A stretch of 64,000 nucleotides of DNA from Ferrovibrio sp964218355 (GCF_964218355.1 NZ_CAXPMC010000016.1:62001-126000), one strand, 5' to 3'; positions 42,920 to 52,183 are shown, counted from the first letter of the stretch. Numbers and translations are program-made. Notes: generated by a model from the sequence alone, not told the origin.

Positions 42920-43390
42920 TCAGTAGCGGATCTTGTCGGGCTTCGCCGCCCATTCGTCGAATACCGCGCGGGCCTCGTCATGCAGGATCTGCTCGCAGCG
43001 CAACCCGCGTTGTGGCATCGGCAGGCTGAGTTCGCGGTAGAGGAAGGCATCGTCGAAATCGATCGCCGCCGCATCGGACTGGGTATTGCCGTAATACAGC
43101 CGGTCGATCCGCGCCCAGTAGGCGGCAGCCAGACACATCGGGCAGGGCTCGCAACTCGTATACAGCACGGCCCCGCGCAGATCGAAGCGGTCGAGTGCGC
43201 GACAGGCGGCACGGATCGCCACCACTTCGGCATGGGCAGTGGGATCGTTGCCGGAGGTGACCTGGTTCCAGCCCTCCCCGACCACTTTGCCATCCAGCAC
43301 GATTACCGCGCCGAATGGCCCGCCGGCCCCCGCCTGCATATGCTGGCGGCTCAGTGCGATAGCCCGGCGCATGTAGCTGTCGTGGCTCAC
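42920..43390 (-). CDS. guaD: Guanine deaminase
   Basis: A 156-residue cytidine-deaminase-fold enzyme, the Bacillus subtilis GuaD type, converting guanine to xanthine. Zinc ligands are His53 (TAHAE, with catalytic Glu55) and Cys83/Cys86 (CEPCPMC). The C-terminal AKPDKIRY swap segment also fits. It is the last gene of the uraD-hiuH-guaD group, three bases after hiuH. Confidence 0.9.
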   Translation of the reverse strand: MSHDSYMRRAIALSRQHMQAGAGGPFGAVIVLDGKVVGEGWNQVTSGNDPTAHAEVVAIRAACRALDRFDLRGAVLYTSCEPCPMCLAAAYWARIDRLYYGNTQSDAAAIDFDDAFLYRELSLPMPQRGLRCEQILHDEARAVFDEWAAKPDKIRY

Positions 43391-43393
43391 GGA

Positions 43394-43747
43394 TCAGCTG
43401 CCCCGGTAGGTGGAAAAGCTCCACGGCGAGACCAGCAGTGGCACATGGTAATGCCCGTCGGCCTCTGCCATGCCAAAGCGGATCGGCACGTCATCAAGGA
43501 ATGGCGGGGTGGGCAAAGTCACGCCGCGGGCAAGAAAATACGGCGCCACACGGAAGACCAGCTCGTAACGGCCGGCACGGAAATCGGCGCCTGCCAGCAG
43601 CGGCGCGTCGGCGCGGCCATCGGCATTGGTGGTGATCTGCTTCACCAGCCGGCGCGCATTGCCATCCAGTTCATGGAGGTCGATTGTCATGCCGGCAGCC
43701 GGCCGGCCATGCATGGTATCCAGCACATGGGTGCTCAGGCGTCCCAT
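43394..43747 (-). CDS. hiuH: 5-hydroxyisourate hydrolase
   Basis: A 117-residue transthyretin-like enzyme converting 5-hydroxyisourate to OHCU. The N-terminal LSTHVLDTMHGRPAAG (His7) and the C-terminal YRGS tetrapeptide are diagnostic. It follows uraD by 19 bases on the minus strand. Confidence 0.95.
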   Translation of the reverse strand: MGRLSTHVLDTMHGRPAAGMTIDLHELDGNARRLVKQITTNADGRADAPLLAGADFRAGRYELVFRVAPYFLARGVTLPTPPFLDDVPIRFGMAEADGHYHVPLLVSPWSFSTYRGS

Positions 43748-43766
43748 CCAGGCTCTCCTCTTCCAT

Positions 43767-44312
43767 TCAGGCCGGCATCGCCGACATCAGGGCCTCAAGG
43801 CGGATGCGGGCGATCCGCCCCACTTCCGCCAGCGCAGTGGTGAATTCCTCGGCCGGATCATTGTTCAGGCGCCGGTCGAACTCGGCAAAAATCTGGCTCT
43901 TGCTGCGCAGGCGCACGGCAATGATGAAGGGGAAACCGTGCTTGTCGCGATAGGCTTCGTTCAACAACCTGATACGCTGCTTCTCGCCGGCGCTCAGCCG
44001 GGTCAGGCCAACACTGTCCTGCTCGGCAGTCGAATGGCTGGTCAGGGCGCCGGAATCCGCCTCTTTGCCGGCCAGCTCCGGATGGGCCTGCAGCAAGGCA
44101 AGCTGTTCGTCCGCTGTCGCCGCCCACATCTGCGCCACCATGGCACCATGCAGGGCATCGAGGCTGCCGTAGGGCCGGCGCCCGGCGACCCGCTCGGCAA
44201 TCCAGGGCGAGTGCTCGAAGATTCCGCCGAGCACACTGACGAAATCCGGACCGGCGATGCGGTTCAGATCGGCCAAGGTCAGCGCAAGGTGGGATGAGGC
44301 GGTCTCGGTCAT
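43767..44312 (-). CDS. uraD: OHCU decarboxylase
   Basis: A 181-residue all-helical decarboxylase producing S-allantoin from OHCU. LNRIAGPDFVSVLGGIFEHSPW at the N-terminus and the SHSTAEQDS region are those of UraD. Start ATG 44312 has no strong ribosome site. A further in-frame ATG (44441) exists upstream but would place the operator inside the gene. The operator CTGTATACAAT is 40 bp upstream. It heads uraD-hiuH-guaD. Confidence 0.92.
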   Translation of the reverse strand: MTETASSHLALTLADLNRIAGPDFVSVLGGIFEHSPWIAERVAGRRPYGSLDALHGAMVAQMWAATADEQLALLQAHPELAGKEADSGALTSHSTAEQDSVGLTRLSAGEKQRIRLLNEAYRDKHGFPFIIAVRLRSKSQIFAEFDRRLNNDPAEEFTTALAEVGRIARIRLEALMSAMPA

Positions 44313-44351
44313 GGCCAGATGCGATCGGTCCGGGATGGGCAGCAGGAATTT

Positions 44352-44362
44352 CTGTATACAAT
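44352..44362. promoter_or_regulatory. Candidate purine GntR operator upstream of uraD
   Basis: CTGTATACAAT with TGTATACA core, identical to the site before allC. It lies between the uraD start and the end of the lipoprotein hydrolase gene, at the expected promoter position. Confidence 0.65.
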
Positions 44363-44398
44363 GCTGTCGCGGACCGGCGCCAGCCTGTTCGGCCGGCT

Positions 44399-45700
44399 TC
44401 AGTTGCGCCGGCGCGGAAATGCCGCCTGCACGCCGCGCCACAGGGCGAGCGTCTCGGCAACCCGCGGGTCCCGCGAATCCCGCCGCACGGCGGTGTGCAC
44501 CATCACCAGCCGGCGCCCCGGATCGACAAACAGGCTCTGGCCGCGCACCCCCAGCAGCACGAAGCTGCCGTCATTCTCGGGGAATATCCAGGTCTGGAAA
44601 CCATAGCCGTACCAGCGACCGGTCCGCGCCGCGGAAACCTGTGCCCGGGTCATCTCGGCCAGCCAGGCGGCCGGCACAACCTGGCGATCGCCAACCCTGC
44701 CGCCATCGGCCAGCAACCGGCCAAGCCGTGCATAGTCGCGCAACACGGCGTTGAAATAGGCATAGGTGACTTCCTGCCCGGTGGCATCCACGACCCAGCT
44801 GGCATCGGACTCGGCCCCGATCGGCCGCCAGACCCGCTCGGAAAGATAATCGGCTATGGACCGGCCGATCGCCGCCCGCAGCACCAGTCCCAGCACCTCG
44901 GTTTCCGCCGAGGCGTAGTACCAGCGTTCGCCGGGCTGTGCATACCGGTCGTTGAACTGCTGCACGGCGGCAATGCCGCCGGCGCCGCCGGGCATCGTGG
45001 CACGGGCCAGGCGGCTGACATCGTCGTTGCCGTCATACTCCTCGCGGAAACGCACACCGGAGGACATGGTCAGCAGGTGGCGGAGTGGCGTGCGTCCGTA
45101 TTCACTGCCTTTCAGCACCGGCACGTAGCGCTCCGCCGGATCGTCGATCGAGGCAATGGCGCCATCGGCCACGGCCAGTCCGACCAGCAGCGCGCAGATT
45201 GTCTTGGCCATCGAGAAAGACGTGAAGCGCTGGGCATCGGTCCGGCCGTAGCGGTAGCGCTCGACCTGGACGGTGTCGCCGACCGCAATCAGCAGGCCGG
45301 TGACTGGGTTGCGGTCGAGATACGCATCGAGCGAGAGCCGGCCTCCGCCGAACTGGGAGGGTACCGTGTAGGTGATCGCGGGTTCGACGGCGGCGCGCCG
45401 CCACGCGCTGGCTTCGCCACGGCGGACCACATGGGCCGGCAGGATTTCATCGAGGCGGGAGAAACTGTCCACACTATAGGCGGGCAGCCACCAGTTGCGG
45501 AGATCGGCACGCGGAAACTGCCCATTCGGTCCGGCATAGAAAGCCATATCGGGCCCTGCCGCATCGAACCGGATACCGGCGGCGGCCATAGTGATCGCAG
45601 GGGTAGATGGCGCCGCAGCCTGCGGCGACGCCTCGCGGCATCCGGCCGCCAACAGCGCCGGCAGGGCGATCACAAGCAACCGCAGGGCCGACCGGGTCAT
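44399..45700 (-). CDS. Serine beta-lactamase-like hydrolase lipoprotein
   Basis: A 433-residue exported hydrolase. Lipoprotein signal MTRSALRLLVIALPALLAAGC, then a beta-lactamase/class C fold with the catalytic SxxK in FTSFSMAKTICALL and a YASAETEVLGLVL region holding the second-site Tyr. Members hydrolyse peptides, esters or lactams, so substrate is unknown. The gene overlaps the glycerate kinase stop (ATGA at 45697-45700) and has no ribosome site of its own, so it is translated by coupling to that gene. Confidence 0.8.
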   Translation of the reverse strand: MTRSALRLLVIALPALLAAGCREASPQAAAPSTPAITMAAAGIRFDAAGPDMAFYAGPNGQFPRADLRNWWLPAYSVDSFSRLDEILPAHVVRRGEASAWRRAAVEPAITYTVPSQFGGGRLSLDAYLDRNPVTGLLIAVGDTVQVERYRYGRTDAQRFTSFSMAKTICALLVGLAVADGAIASIDDPAERYVPVLKGSEYGRTPLRHLLTMSSGVRFREEYDGNDDVSRLARATMPGGAGGIAAVQQFNDRYAQPGERWYYASAETEVLGLVLRAAIGRSIADYLSERVWRPIGAESDASWVVDATGQEVTYAYFNAVLRDYARLGRLLADGGRVGDRQVVPAAWLAEMTRAQVSAARTGRWYGYGFQTWIFPENDGSFVLLGVRGQSLFVDPGRRLVMVHTAVRRDSRDPRVAETLALWRGVQAAFPRRRN

Positions 45701-46992
45701 AAAATCAATATTGCACGAAAATCGTTTACGTTGGTCAGTGTCGGCCCGGTTGTCACCAGACCGCCGGCGGCCTGGAAAAAACCGTAGCCATCGTTGTCGG
45801 CCAGGCTGGCCTTCACGTCGATCCCCTTGGCGGCAGCGCGGGCAATGCTGTCGGGTGCCAGCAGGGCACCGGCATTGTCCTCGCTGCCATCGATCCCATC
45901 GGTATCGGCGGCCAGCGCCCAGATATCCCCGGCGCCGTCCAGCGCCACCGCCAGCGCGGTCAGGAACTCGGCATTGCGGCCGCCGCGGCCGCCGCCACGC
46001 ACCGTCACTGTGGTCTCGCCGCCTGACAGCAGCACACAGGGCGCGGCGGCCGGCTGGCCATGCCGGCGCACCTGCCGGGCGATGCCGGCCATCACCGTGG
46101 CGACCTCGCGCGCTTCCCCCTCGATGGCATCGCCGAGGATCACCGGCGCCACCCCCGCCTGCCGCGCCACGGTGGCCGCGGCCTCCAGCGCCATCTGCGG
46201 TGTGGCGACCATCACGGTCTCGGTGCGGGCGAAGGCCGCCGCGCCGGGTTTCGGTGTCTCTTCCCGCCCAGCGTCCAGATGCTTCGCCACGGCCGGTGGC
46301 AGGGTGATGCCGTATTTCGCGATGACGGCGCGGGCGTCGGCGAAGCTGGTCGGGTCGGGCACCGTGGGCCCCGAGGCAATCACCGCCGGATCGTCGCCCG
46401 GCACGTCGGAGATCAGCAGGGTGATCACCCGTGCCGGCGCCGCTGCCGCGGCGAGCCGGCCGCCCTTGATCGCCGAGAGATGCTTGCGCACGCAATTCAT
46501 CTCGGAAATTGTCGCCCCGGATTTCAGCAGAGCCTGGTTTACCGCCTGCTTGTCGGCCAGCGTCAGGCCCGGTGCCGGCAGGGTCAGCAGCGCCGAGCCA
46601 CCCCCGGAGATCAGGCAGAGCACGAGGTCATCGGCGGTCAGGCCCTTCACCTTCTCAAGGATCAGCGCGGCAGCCTTCTCGCCCGCACTGTCCGGGACCG
46701 GATGCGAGGCCTCGACCACCACGATGCTGCGGCAGGGCACATCGTGGTCATAGCGTGTGACCACCAGCCCGTCGAGCGGCGCATCGCCGTTCTTGGCCGC
46801 CCAGGCCGCTTCCACGGCACTGGCCATGCTGGCAGCCGCCTTGCCGGCACCAACGACCACAGTGCGGCCCCAGCTTCCGTCAGTGCGGCGTGGTGCCGGC
46901 GGAACATGCGGCGACACGCAGACGGCCGGGTCGGCGGCGCCACGGGCCGCATCAAACATCGCCCGCAGCAGGGTTTCCGGATCGAACGACAT
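45697..46992 (-). CDS. ttuD: Glycerate 2-kinase (MOFRL family)
   Basis: A 431-residue kinase of the TtuD/GckA type. Features are VVGAGKAAASMASAVEAAW, SGGGSALLTLPAPGL and the C-terminal MOFRL domain with GGETTVTVRGGGRGGRN. It phosphorylates glycerate to 2-phosphoglycerate, completing glyoxylate recovery through tartronate semialdehyde. Its placement, divergent from allantoate amidohydrolase, fits allantoin catabolism, as allantoin yields glyoxylate. ATG 46992 follows GGGAGGAC. Confidence 0.92.
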   Translation of the reverse strand: MSFDPETLLRAMFDAARGAADPAVCVSPHVPPAPRRTDGSWGRTVVVGAGKAAASMASAVEAAWAAKNGDAPLDGLVVTRYDHDVPCRSIVVVEASHPVPDSAGEKAAALILEKVKGLTADDLVLCLISGGGSALLTLPAPGLTLADKQAVNQALLKSGATISEMNCVRKHLSAIKGGRLAAAAAPARVITLLISDVPGDDPAVIASGPTVPDPTSFADARAVIAKYGITLPPAVAKHLDAGREETPKPGAAAFARTETVMVATPQMALEAAATVARQAGVAPVILGDAIEGEAREVATVMAGIARQVRRHGQPAAAPCVLLSGGETTVTVRGGGRGGRNAEFLTALAVALDGAGDIWALAADTDGIDGSEDNAGALLAPDSIARAAAKGIDVKASLADNDGYGFFQAAGGLVTTGPTLTNVNDFRAILIL

Positions 46993-47071
46993 GCAGGTCC
47001 TCCCTGGACCCGTTGCTAATCCATGCGGGCGCCCTTGGCCAGCATCAACGGCCGGTGTATGGTCGGGAAAA

Positions 47072-47082
47072 CTGTATACAAT
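47072..47082. promoter_or_regulatory. Candidate purine GntR operator between ttuD and allC
   Basis: CTGTATACAAT, same sequence as upstream of uraD, 22 bp before the allC start and about 80 bp from the divergent glycerate kinase start, so it could control both directions. Confidence 0.65.
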
Positions 47083-47104
47083 CCCGCCTAGCAGGAGCCG
47101 CCCC

Positions 47105-48340
47105 ATGCCCGCCTTCCGATTCGCCGACCGCATGCTTGAACAGCTCGACGCGCTCGGCCGGATCAGCGAGAGCCCGGATTTCCTGTGCCGCACCTTCCTC
47201 ACGCCGGAGCACCGCACCGCCCACGAGACCGTGGCCGGCTGGATGCGCGAGGCCGGCATGACCGTCGAGCATGATGCGGCCGGCAACGTCGTCGGCCGCT
47301 ATGCCGGAGCCAGCAGCGGCGCGCCGGTGCTGATGACCGGCTCGCATCTCGATACGGTCCGCAATGCCGGCAAGTATGACGGCATGCTGGGCGTGATCGC
47401 GCCGCTGGCCTGTGTCGCCGACCTGAACCGGCGCGGTGTGCGGCTGCCGCACGCCATCGAACTGGTCGGCTTTGCCAACGAGGAAGGCACCCGCTTCGGC
47501 GATGCCATGGCCGGCAGCCGCGCCATCGCCGGCACCTTCGATGCGGCCACGCTGGCCAAAACCGACCGGCAGGGCGTCAGCATGGGCGACGCCTACAAGG
47601 CTTTTGGTCTTGATCCCGCCAAGATCGGCGGCTGCGCCCGCAAACCCGGCAGCATCGCTGCTTTCATGGAACTGCATATCGAGCAGGGTCCGGTGCTGGA
47701 GAATAACGGCCTCGCGCTCGGCGTGGTGACGGCCATATCCGGCGCGCGCCGCATTCGCGTCGAGATCACCGGCCTTGCCGGCCATGCCGGCACCGTGCCG
47801 ATGGGCCAGCGCCAGGATGCGCTCGTCGCCGCCGCCGAGACGGTCAGCTTCATCGAGCGCCGCTGCACCGGCACGGAGACGCTGGTCGGCACCGTGGGCA
47901 TGATGGAGGCGCTGCCCGGCGCCATGAACGTGATCCCCGGCAGGGCGGTGTTCTCGGTCGACATCCGCGCCGGCGACGATGCCACCCGTGACGCCGCCTG
48001 GGCCGATATCGAGACCGAGATTCGCGCCATCTGCAGCCGCCGCAGGCTGACAGTGGCCTTCACTGACCTCTATCGCTCCACCGCGACCCCCTGCCATCCG
48101 GCGCTGATGGATGCCGCCGAAGCCGCCATCACGGCCCAGGGCGTGACGACCATGCGGTTGCCGTCCGGCGCCGGCCATGATGCCGCCACGCTGGCGCCGC
48201 TCTGCCCGATCGCCATGATCTTCATGCGCTGCACCCGCGGCATCAGTCACAATCCGCTGGAAGCCGTGATTCCCGAAGATGTGGAGCTGGCCACCGGCGC
48301 ACTGCTGCATTTCATCGAAAATTTCCGTCCCGTGAACTGA
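47105..48340 (+). CDS. allC: Allantoate amidohydrolase
   Basis: A 411-residue M20/M28-type metal-dependent amidohydrolase that releases ammonia and CO2 from allantoate to give ureidoglycine. Metal ligands His81 (GSHLDTV) and Asp92 (YDGMLG), Glu126/Glu127 (FANEEGTRFGDAMAGSRAIA) and the ELHIEQGP motif match this group. AGGAG (47091-47095) precedes ATG 47105. The upstream in-frame extension crosses the operator and is excluded. It is first in allC-M20-puuE. Confidence 0.92.
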   Translation: MPAFRFADRMLEQLDALGRISESPDFLCRTFLTPEHRTAHETVAGWMREAGMTVEHDAAGNVVGRYAGASSGAPVLMTGSHLDTVRNAGKYDGMLGVIAPLACVADLNRRGVRLPHAIELVGFANEEGTRFGDAMAGSRAIAGTFDAATLAKTDRQGVSMGDAYKAFGLDPAKIGGCARKPGSIAAFMELHIEQGPVLENNGLALGVVTAISGARRIRVEITGLAGHAGTVPMGQRQDALVAAAETVSFIERRCTGTETLVGTVGMMEALPGAMNVIPGRAVFSVDIRAGDDATRDAAWADIETEIRAICSRRRLTVAFTDLYRSTATPCHPALMDAAEAAITAQGVTTMRLPSGAGHDAATLAPLCPIAMIFMRCTRGISHNPLEAVIPEDVELATGALLHFIENFRPVN

Positions 48341-48351
48341 AAGCCCGTCGC

Positions 48352-49587
48352 ATGACCATCGATGCGGCCGCCGCTGCGGCCATTCATGACTTCGTTGCCT
48401 CCAACGCCGGTGCCATGTCCGGCCTGCTGGCCGAACTGGTGAAGATGCCCTCCGACAATCCGCCGGGCGACTGCGCCCCGCATGCGGCACGCGCCGCGGA
48501 ACTGCTGGAAGGCCTCGGCTTTACGGTGGAGCGGCATCCGGTGCCGGCCGGGCTGGTGAAAGCCAACGGCATGATCTCCTGTACCAACCTGGTGGTGCGG
48601 AAAAAATTCGGTGACGGCCCGGTGGTGGCGCTCAATGCCCATGGCGACGTGGTCGCGCCCGGCGAAGGCTGGAGCGTCGATCCCTACGCGGCCACCGTGA
48701 AGGACGGCGTGATGTACGGCCGTGGCGTGGCGGTGTCGAAATCCGACTTCGTCACCTATGCCTATGCCCTGCTGGCACTGGAGAAACTGGGCCGGCCGCT
48801 GAAGGGCAGCGTGGAGCTGCACCTGACCTACGACGAAGAGGCCGGCGGCGCCATCGGTCCGCAATGGCTGATCGAGCAGGGCATCTCCCAGCCCGACTAT
48901 GCCTTCTCGGCCGGCTTCTCCTATGCCGTCACCACCGCCCATAACGGCTGCCTGCATCTGGAAGTCACCGTCAACGGCAAGTCGGCCCATGCGGCCCGAC
49001 CCGATACCGGCCATGACGCGCTGGAGGCGGCCGTGCAGGTGCTGAACGCGCTCTACGCCTATCGCGACACGCTGGCGGATATCCGCTCGCAGGTGGAAGG
49101 CATCACCTCGCCCTCCCTGGTGGTCGGCCTGATCAGGGGCGGTATCAACACCAACGTGGTGCCCGACCGCGTCACCTTCCGGCTCGACCGCCGCATGATC
49201 CCCGAAGAGAATCCGGAAGCCGTCGAAGCCAACCTGCGCAACCTTGTCGCCCATGCGGTCGAACAGTTGCCCGGCATCACTGCCCATGTCTCCCGGATCA
49301 TGCTGGCCCGCCCTTTCGGCACTGTGCCGGGTGTGGAGAAGCTGATCGGCATTCTCACCCGCAACGCCACCGAGGTGATGGGCAAACCGGTCGGCACCGA
49401 GGGCATTCCGCTCTATACCGATGCGCGGCATTATTCGGCGAAAGGCGTGAAGACCGTGCTCTACGGGGCTGGCCCGCGCAACCTGCTGGAAGCCAATGGC
49501 CACCGTGCCGACGAGAAGCTGGTCCTGAGCGACCTGCACAAGGCCACCGAGGTGGTCGCCCGCACCCTCTGCGAATTGCTGGGCTGA
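48352..49587 (+). CDS. M20 family metallo-hydrolase of unknown substrate
   Basis: A 411-residue M20 peptidase-fold protein (ArgE/DapE-like). ALNAHGDVVAPGEGWSVDP and YDEEAGG provide metal and catalytic Glu positions; the usual GRGxxDxKGG has the sequence GRGVAVSKSDF here. Adjacent to allantoate amidohydrolase and allantoinase, it may hydrolyse ureidoglycolate or another N-carbamoyl compound; context only. It starts 11 bp after allC. Confidence 0.75.
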   Translation: MTIDAAAAAAIHDFVASNAGAMSGLLAELVKMPSDNPPGDCAPHAARAAELLEGLGFTVERHPVPAGLVKANGMISCTNLVVRKKFGDGPVVALNAHGDVVAPGEGWSVDPYAATVKDGVMYGRGVAVSKSDFVTYAYALLALEKLGRPLKGSVELHLTYDEEAGGAIGPQWLIEQGISQPDYAFSAGFSYAVTTAHNGCLHLEVTVNGKSAHAARPDTGHDALEAAVQVLNALYAYRDTLADIRSQVEGITSPSLVVGLIRGGINTNVVPDRVTFRLDRRMIPEENPEAVEANLRNLVAHAVEQLPGITAHVSRIMLARPFGTVPGVEKLIGILTRNATEVMGKPVGTEGIPLYTDARHYSAKGVKTVLYGAGPRNLLEANGHRADEKLVLSDLHKATEVVARTLCELLG

Positions 49588-49592
49588 CGGTC

Positions 49593-50600
49593 ATGGCCAA
49601 GAAGAAAGCCACGGAGAAAGCTGCATCGAAGAGAACCCCACTTAAGAAAGCTGGTGCGAAACGGAACATCGTCGCCGCGGCACTGGGCGGCAAGCCCTAT
49701 CCGCGCGACCTGAAGGGCTACGGCGCCCGCACGCCAGATCCGCAATGGCCAGGGGGAGCGCATGTCGCGGTCAGCTTCGTGCTGAACTATGAAGAAGGCG
49801 GCGAGCGCAGCATCCTGCATGGCGACAGGGTCTCGGAGACTTTCCTGCATGAGGTGCCGGGCGGCATCCCGCGCGAGAAGATGCGCGACGAGCAGGTCGA
49901 GTCGGTTTACGAATACGGCAGCCGTGCCGGCTTCTGGCGCCTGATGCGCCTGTTCGGCGAGCGCGGTATCCCCTTCACGTCATGGGCTGTCGGCATGGCG
50001 GTGGCGCGCTATCCGGAAGCAGCACAGGCCATGCACGAGGCCGGCCACGAGGTCGCCAGCCATGGCTGGCGCTGGTACGACTACAGCCGGGTGCCGCTGG
50101 CCACCGAGCGTGCCCATATGAAGCTGGCCATCGAGGCGATCCGCCAGGCCACCGGCCAGCGGCCGCTGGGCTGGTATACCGGGCGGCTGTCGTCGAACAC
50201 CCTGAAGCTGGTCGCGGAAGACGGCGGCTTCGTCTATTCGTCCGACACCTATGACGATGACCTGCCATACTGGAAAGCCGTCGGGAAAAGGCCCCAGCTG
50301 ATCCTGCCTTATACCTTCGACAACAACGACATGAAGTTCGGCCAGCTGCACGGCTTCGCCACCGGCACCGATTTCTACGACTACCTGAAAGACGCCTTCG
50401 ACATGCTGTACCGCGAGGGGCAGGACGGGGCACCGAAGATGATGACGGTGGCCCTGCATTGCCGGCTGGCCGGACGGCCGGGCCGGGCGGCCGCGCTGGC
50501 CCGCTTCATGGACTATATCCAGGGCCACGACAAAGTGTGGGTCGCCCGCCGCCTCGACATCGCCCGGCACTGGATGAAGGTGCATCCCTGGAAGGGATAG
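49593..50600 (+). CDS. puuE: Allantoinase, polysaccharide-deacetylase type
   Basis: A 335-residue metal-independent PuuE-type allantoinase that opens allantoin to allantoate. VAVSFVLNYEEGGERSILHG and the HEVASHGWRWYDYS segment are diagnostic. It carries an extra Lys/Ala-rich N-terminus (MAKKKATEKAASKRTPLKKA..., about 25 residues) not present in most PuuE. It begins six bases after the M20 gene. Confidence 0.92.
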   Translation: MAKKKATEKAASKRTPLKKAGAKRNIVAAALGGKPYPRDLKGYGARTPDPQWPGGAHVAVSFVLNYEEGGERSILHGDRVSETFLHEVPGGIPREKMRDEQVESVYEYGSRAGFWRLMRLFGERGIPFTSWAVGMAVARYPEAAQAMHEAGHEVASHGWRWYDYSRVPLATERAHMKLAIEAIRQATGQRPLGWYTGRLSSNTLKLVAEDGGFVYSSDTYDDDLPYWKAVGKRPQLILPYTFDNNDMKFGQLHGFATGTDFYDYLKDAFDMLYREGQDGAPKMMTVALHCRLAGRPGRAAALARFMDYIQGHDKVWVARRLDIARHWMKVHPWKG

Positions 50601-50606
50601 GCCGCT

Positions 50607-51296
50607 TTACGGTTTTCCTGCTGCCGCCATGCCGTCCCAGGCTTTCATGGCCGTCTCGACAATGGCGAGCAGCTGTTTCTTCGTTGCGCCGTCGCGTGCC
50701 TGAATTGACATGCCCTGCACCAGGGTCGTGTAGAAGGCTGCCATGACTGCAGCATCAGCCGTGGCGGGTACATCACCCTCTGTCTGGCCGCGCCGGATGC
50801 GCTGCTCCAGTGCTTCCATCGCCGCACGGCGACTCCTGGTCATCAGCGCCCGCACGCTTTTGTTCTCCGGCGCGCCGACGATGGCCGACAGCACCACCAT
50901 GCAGCCCGGCGGATGGTCCGTGCTGACGTAATAACCGGCATAAAAACGCAGCATGGCGGCAAAGCCCTCTTTCGCCGTCCTGCCTTCCCGCAGCAATCGC
51001 TGCGGCAAAGCGCCCTCGGCAGCCTCATAGAGTTCCAGCGCCTCCTCGAACAGGGCCTCCTTGCAGGCAAAGGCTGCATAGAGGCTTGGCGCATTGATGC
51101 CCATGGCTTTGGTCAGATCGCTCAGCGAGGTGGCCTCATAACCGCGCAGCCAGAAGACCTGCATGGCCGCCTGCAGCGCCGCATTACGGTCGAAGCCCCG
51201 TGGCCGCCCGCGGGCGGGCTTGCCGGCGGCTTTCGGCACGACCTTTGTCTTATCCGGCTTTGTGCCCTCCCGCTTTGTGACGCTGCGCACGGTCAT
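50607..51296 (-). CDS. TetR family transcriptional regulator
   Basis: A 229-residue regulator with an N-terminal TetR HTH (ALQAAMQVFWLRGYEATSLSD, then AMGINAPSLYAAF). A 35-residue Lys/Arg-rich segment precedes the HTH. ATG 51296 follows AGGAAA; an earlier in-frame ATG (51317) is less well placed. It is divergent from an SDR gene. Its ligand is unknown. Confidence 0.9.
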   Translation of the reverse strand: MTVRSVTKREGTKPDKTKVVPKAAGKPARGRPRGFDRNAALQAAMQVFWLRGYEATSLSDLTKAMGINAPSLYAAFACKEALFEEALELYEAAEGALPQRLLREGRTAKEGFAAMLRFYAGYYVSTDHPPGCMVVLSAIVGAPENKSVRALMTRSRRAAMEALEQRIRRGQTEGDVPATADAAVMAAFYTTLVQGMSIQARDGATKKQLLAIVETAMKAWDGMAAAGKP

Positions 51297-51325
51297 GACC
51301 GTTTCCTGCGATTCCATTCCGATTC

Positions 51326-51406
51326 TGTAGCAACCGATAAATAAATCCCTTGACCGCCCCGGACAAGCTCCTATCTTCCGCCTCTCTTTCTGTATCGATC
51401 ACTACA
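51326..51406. promoter_or_regulatory. Paired inverted sites between TetR and SDR genes
   Basis: TGTAG-CAAC-CGATA (51326-51339) and, in the opposite orientation, TATCG-ATCA-CTACA (51393-51406): the same TGTAG-N4-CGATA element in two inverted copies 67 bp apart, each near one of the divergent starts. This is a plausible TetR operator pair. Confidence 0.5.
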
Positions 51407-51421
51407 AATAGGAGACTATCC

Positions 51422-52156
51422 ATGACCGCTTCCTCCCAGTCCCCGCTCAAGGGCAGGGCCGCGCTGGTTACCGGCGCCAGCCGCGGCATCGGCGCCGCCA
51501 TCGCAAAAGCCCTTGCCGCCGCCGGCGCGGATGTCGCCATCACCTACAGCGCCTCGCCGGACAAGGCCGGGCAGGTCGTGGCGGAAATCGGCGGCAAGAG
51601 CTTCGCCATCCAGGCCGACAGCGCCGACCCGAAGGCCGTGCAGGCCGCCGTCGCCGAAACCGCAAAACGCTTGGGCCGGTTCGATATCCTGGTCAACAAT
51701 GCCGGCGTCGCCTATGGCGACGACTCGCTGGAAAACATCGAACGGATGCTGGCGATCAACACCCGTGCACCCTATGTGGCTGCGGTTGCCGCCGCGCCGC
51801 TGATGGGTGAGGGCGGGCGCATCATCACCATCAGTTCATGTCTGGGTGAGAAAGTGGGCTTCCCCGGCGTCACGCTCTATGCCATGAGCAAGGCGGCGAT
51901 GACCGGCATGACACGCGGCCTGGCCCGCGATCTCGGCCCGCGCGGAATCACCGTGAATGTCGTGCAGCCCGGCCCGATCGACACCGACATGAACCCGGCC
52001 AATGGCGAGAATGCGCCGGCGATGACGGCATTGACCGCGCTTGGCCGCTACGGCCGGCCGCAGGAGATCGCCGATACGGTGGTGTTCCTCGCCAGTCCGG
52101 CCGCCAGCTATGTGACCGGCGCGCAGATCACCGTGGATGGCGGCGCCAACGCCTGA
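51422..52156 (+). CDS. Short-chain dehydrogenase/reductase
   Basis: A 244-residue classical SDR: TGASRGIGAAIA cofactor loop, NNAG, catalytic Ser in ISSCLG and YAMSK. NADP preference is likely because of the basic-friendly loop, but the substrate is unknown. AGGAGA precedes ATG 51422. It is divergent from and probably repressed by the TetR protein. Confidence 0.92.
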   Translation: MTASSQSPLKGRAALVTGASRGIGAAIAKALAAAGADVAITYSASPDKAGQVVAEIGGKSFAIQADSADPKAVQAAVAETAKRLGRFDILVNNAGVAYGDDSLENIERMLAINTRAPYVAAVAAAPLMGEGGRIITISSCLGEKVGFPGVTLYAMSKAAMTGMTRGLARDLGPRGITVNVVQPGPIDTDMNPANGENAPAMTALTALGRYGRPQEIADTVVFLASPAASYVTGAQITVDGGANA

Positions 52157-52183
52157 CCGGGCGGCGGACGGCCTACACCCGGC

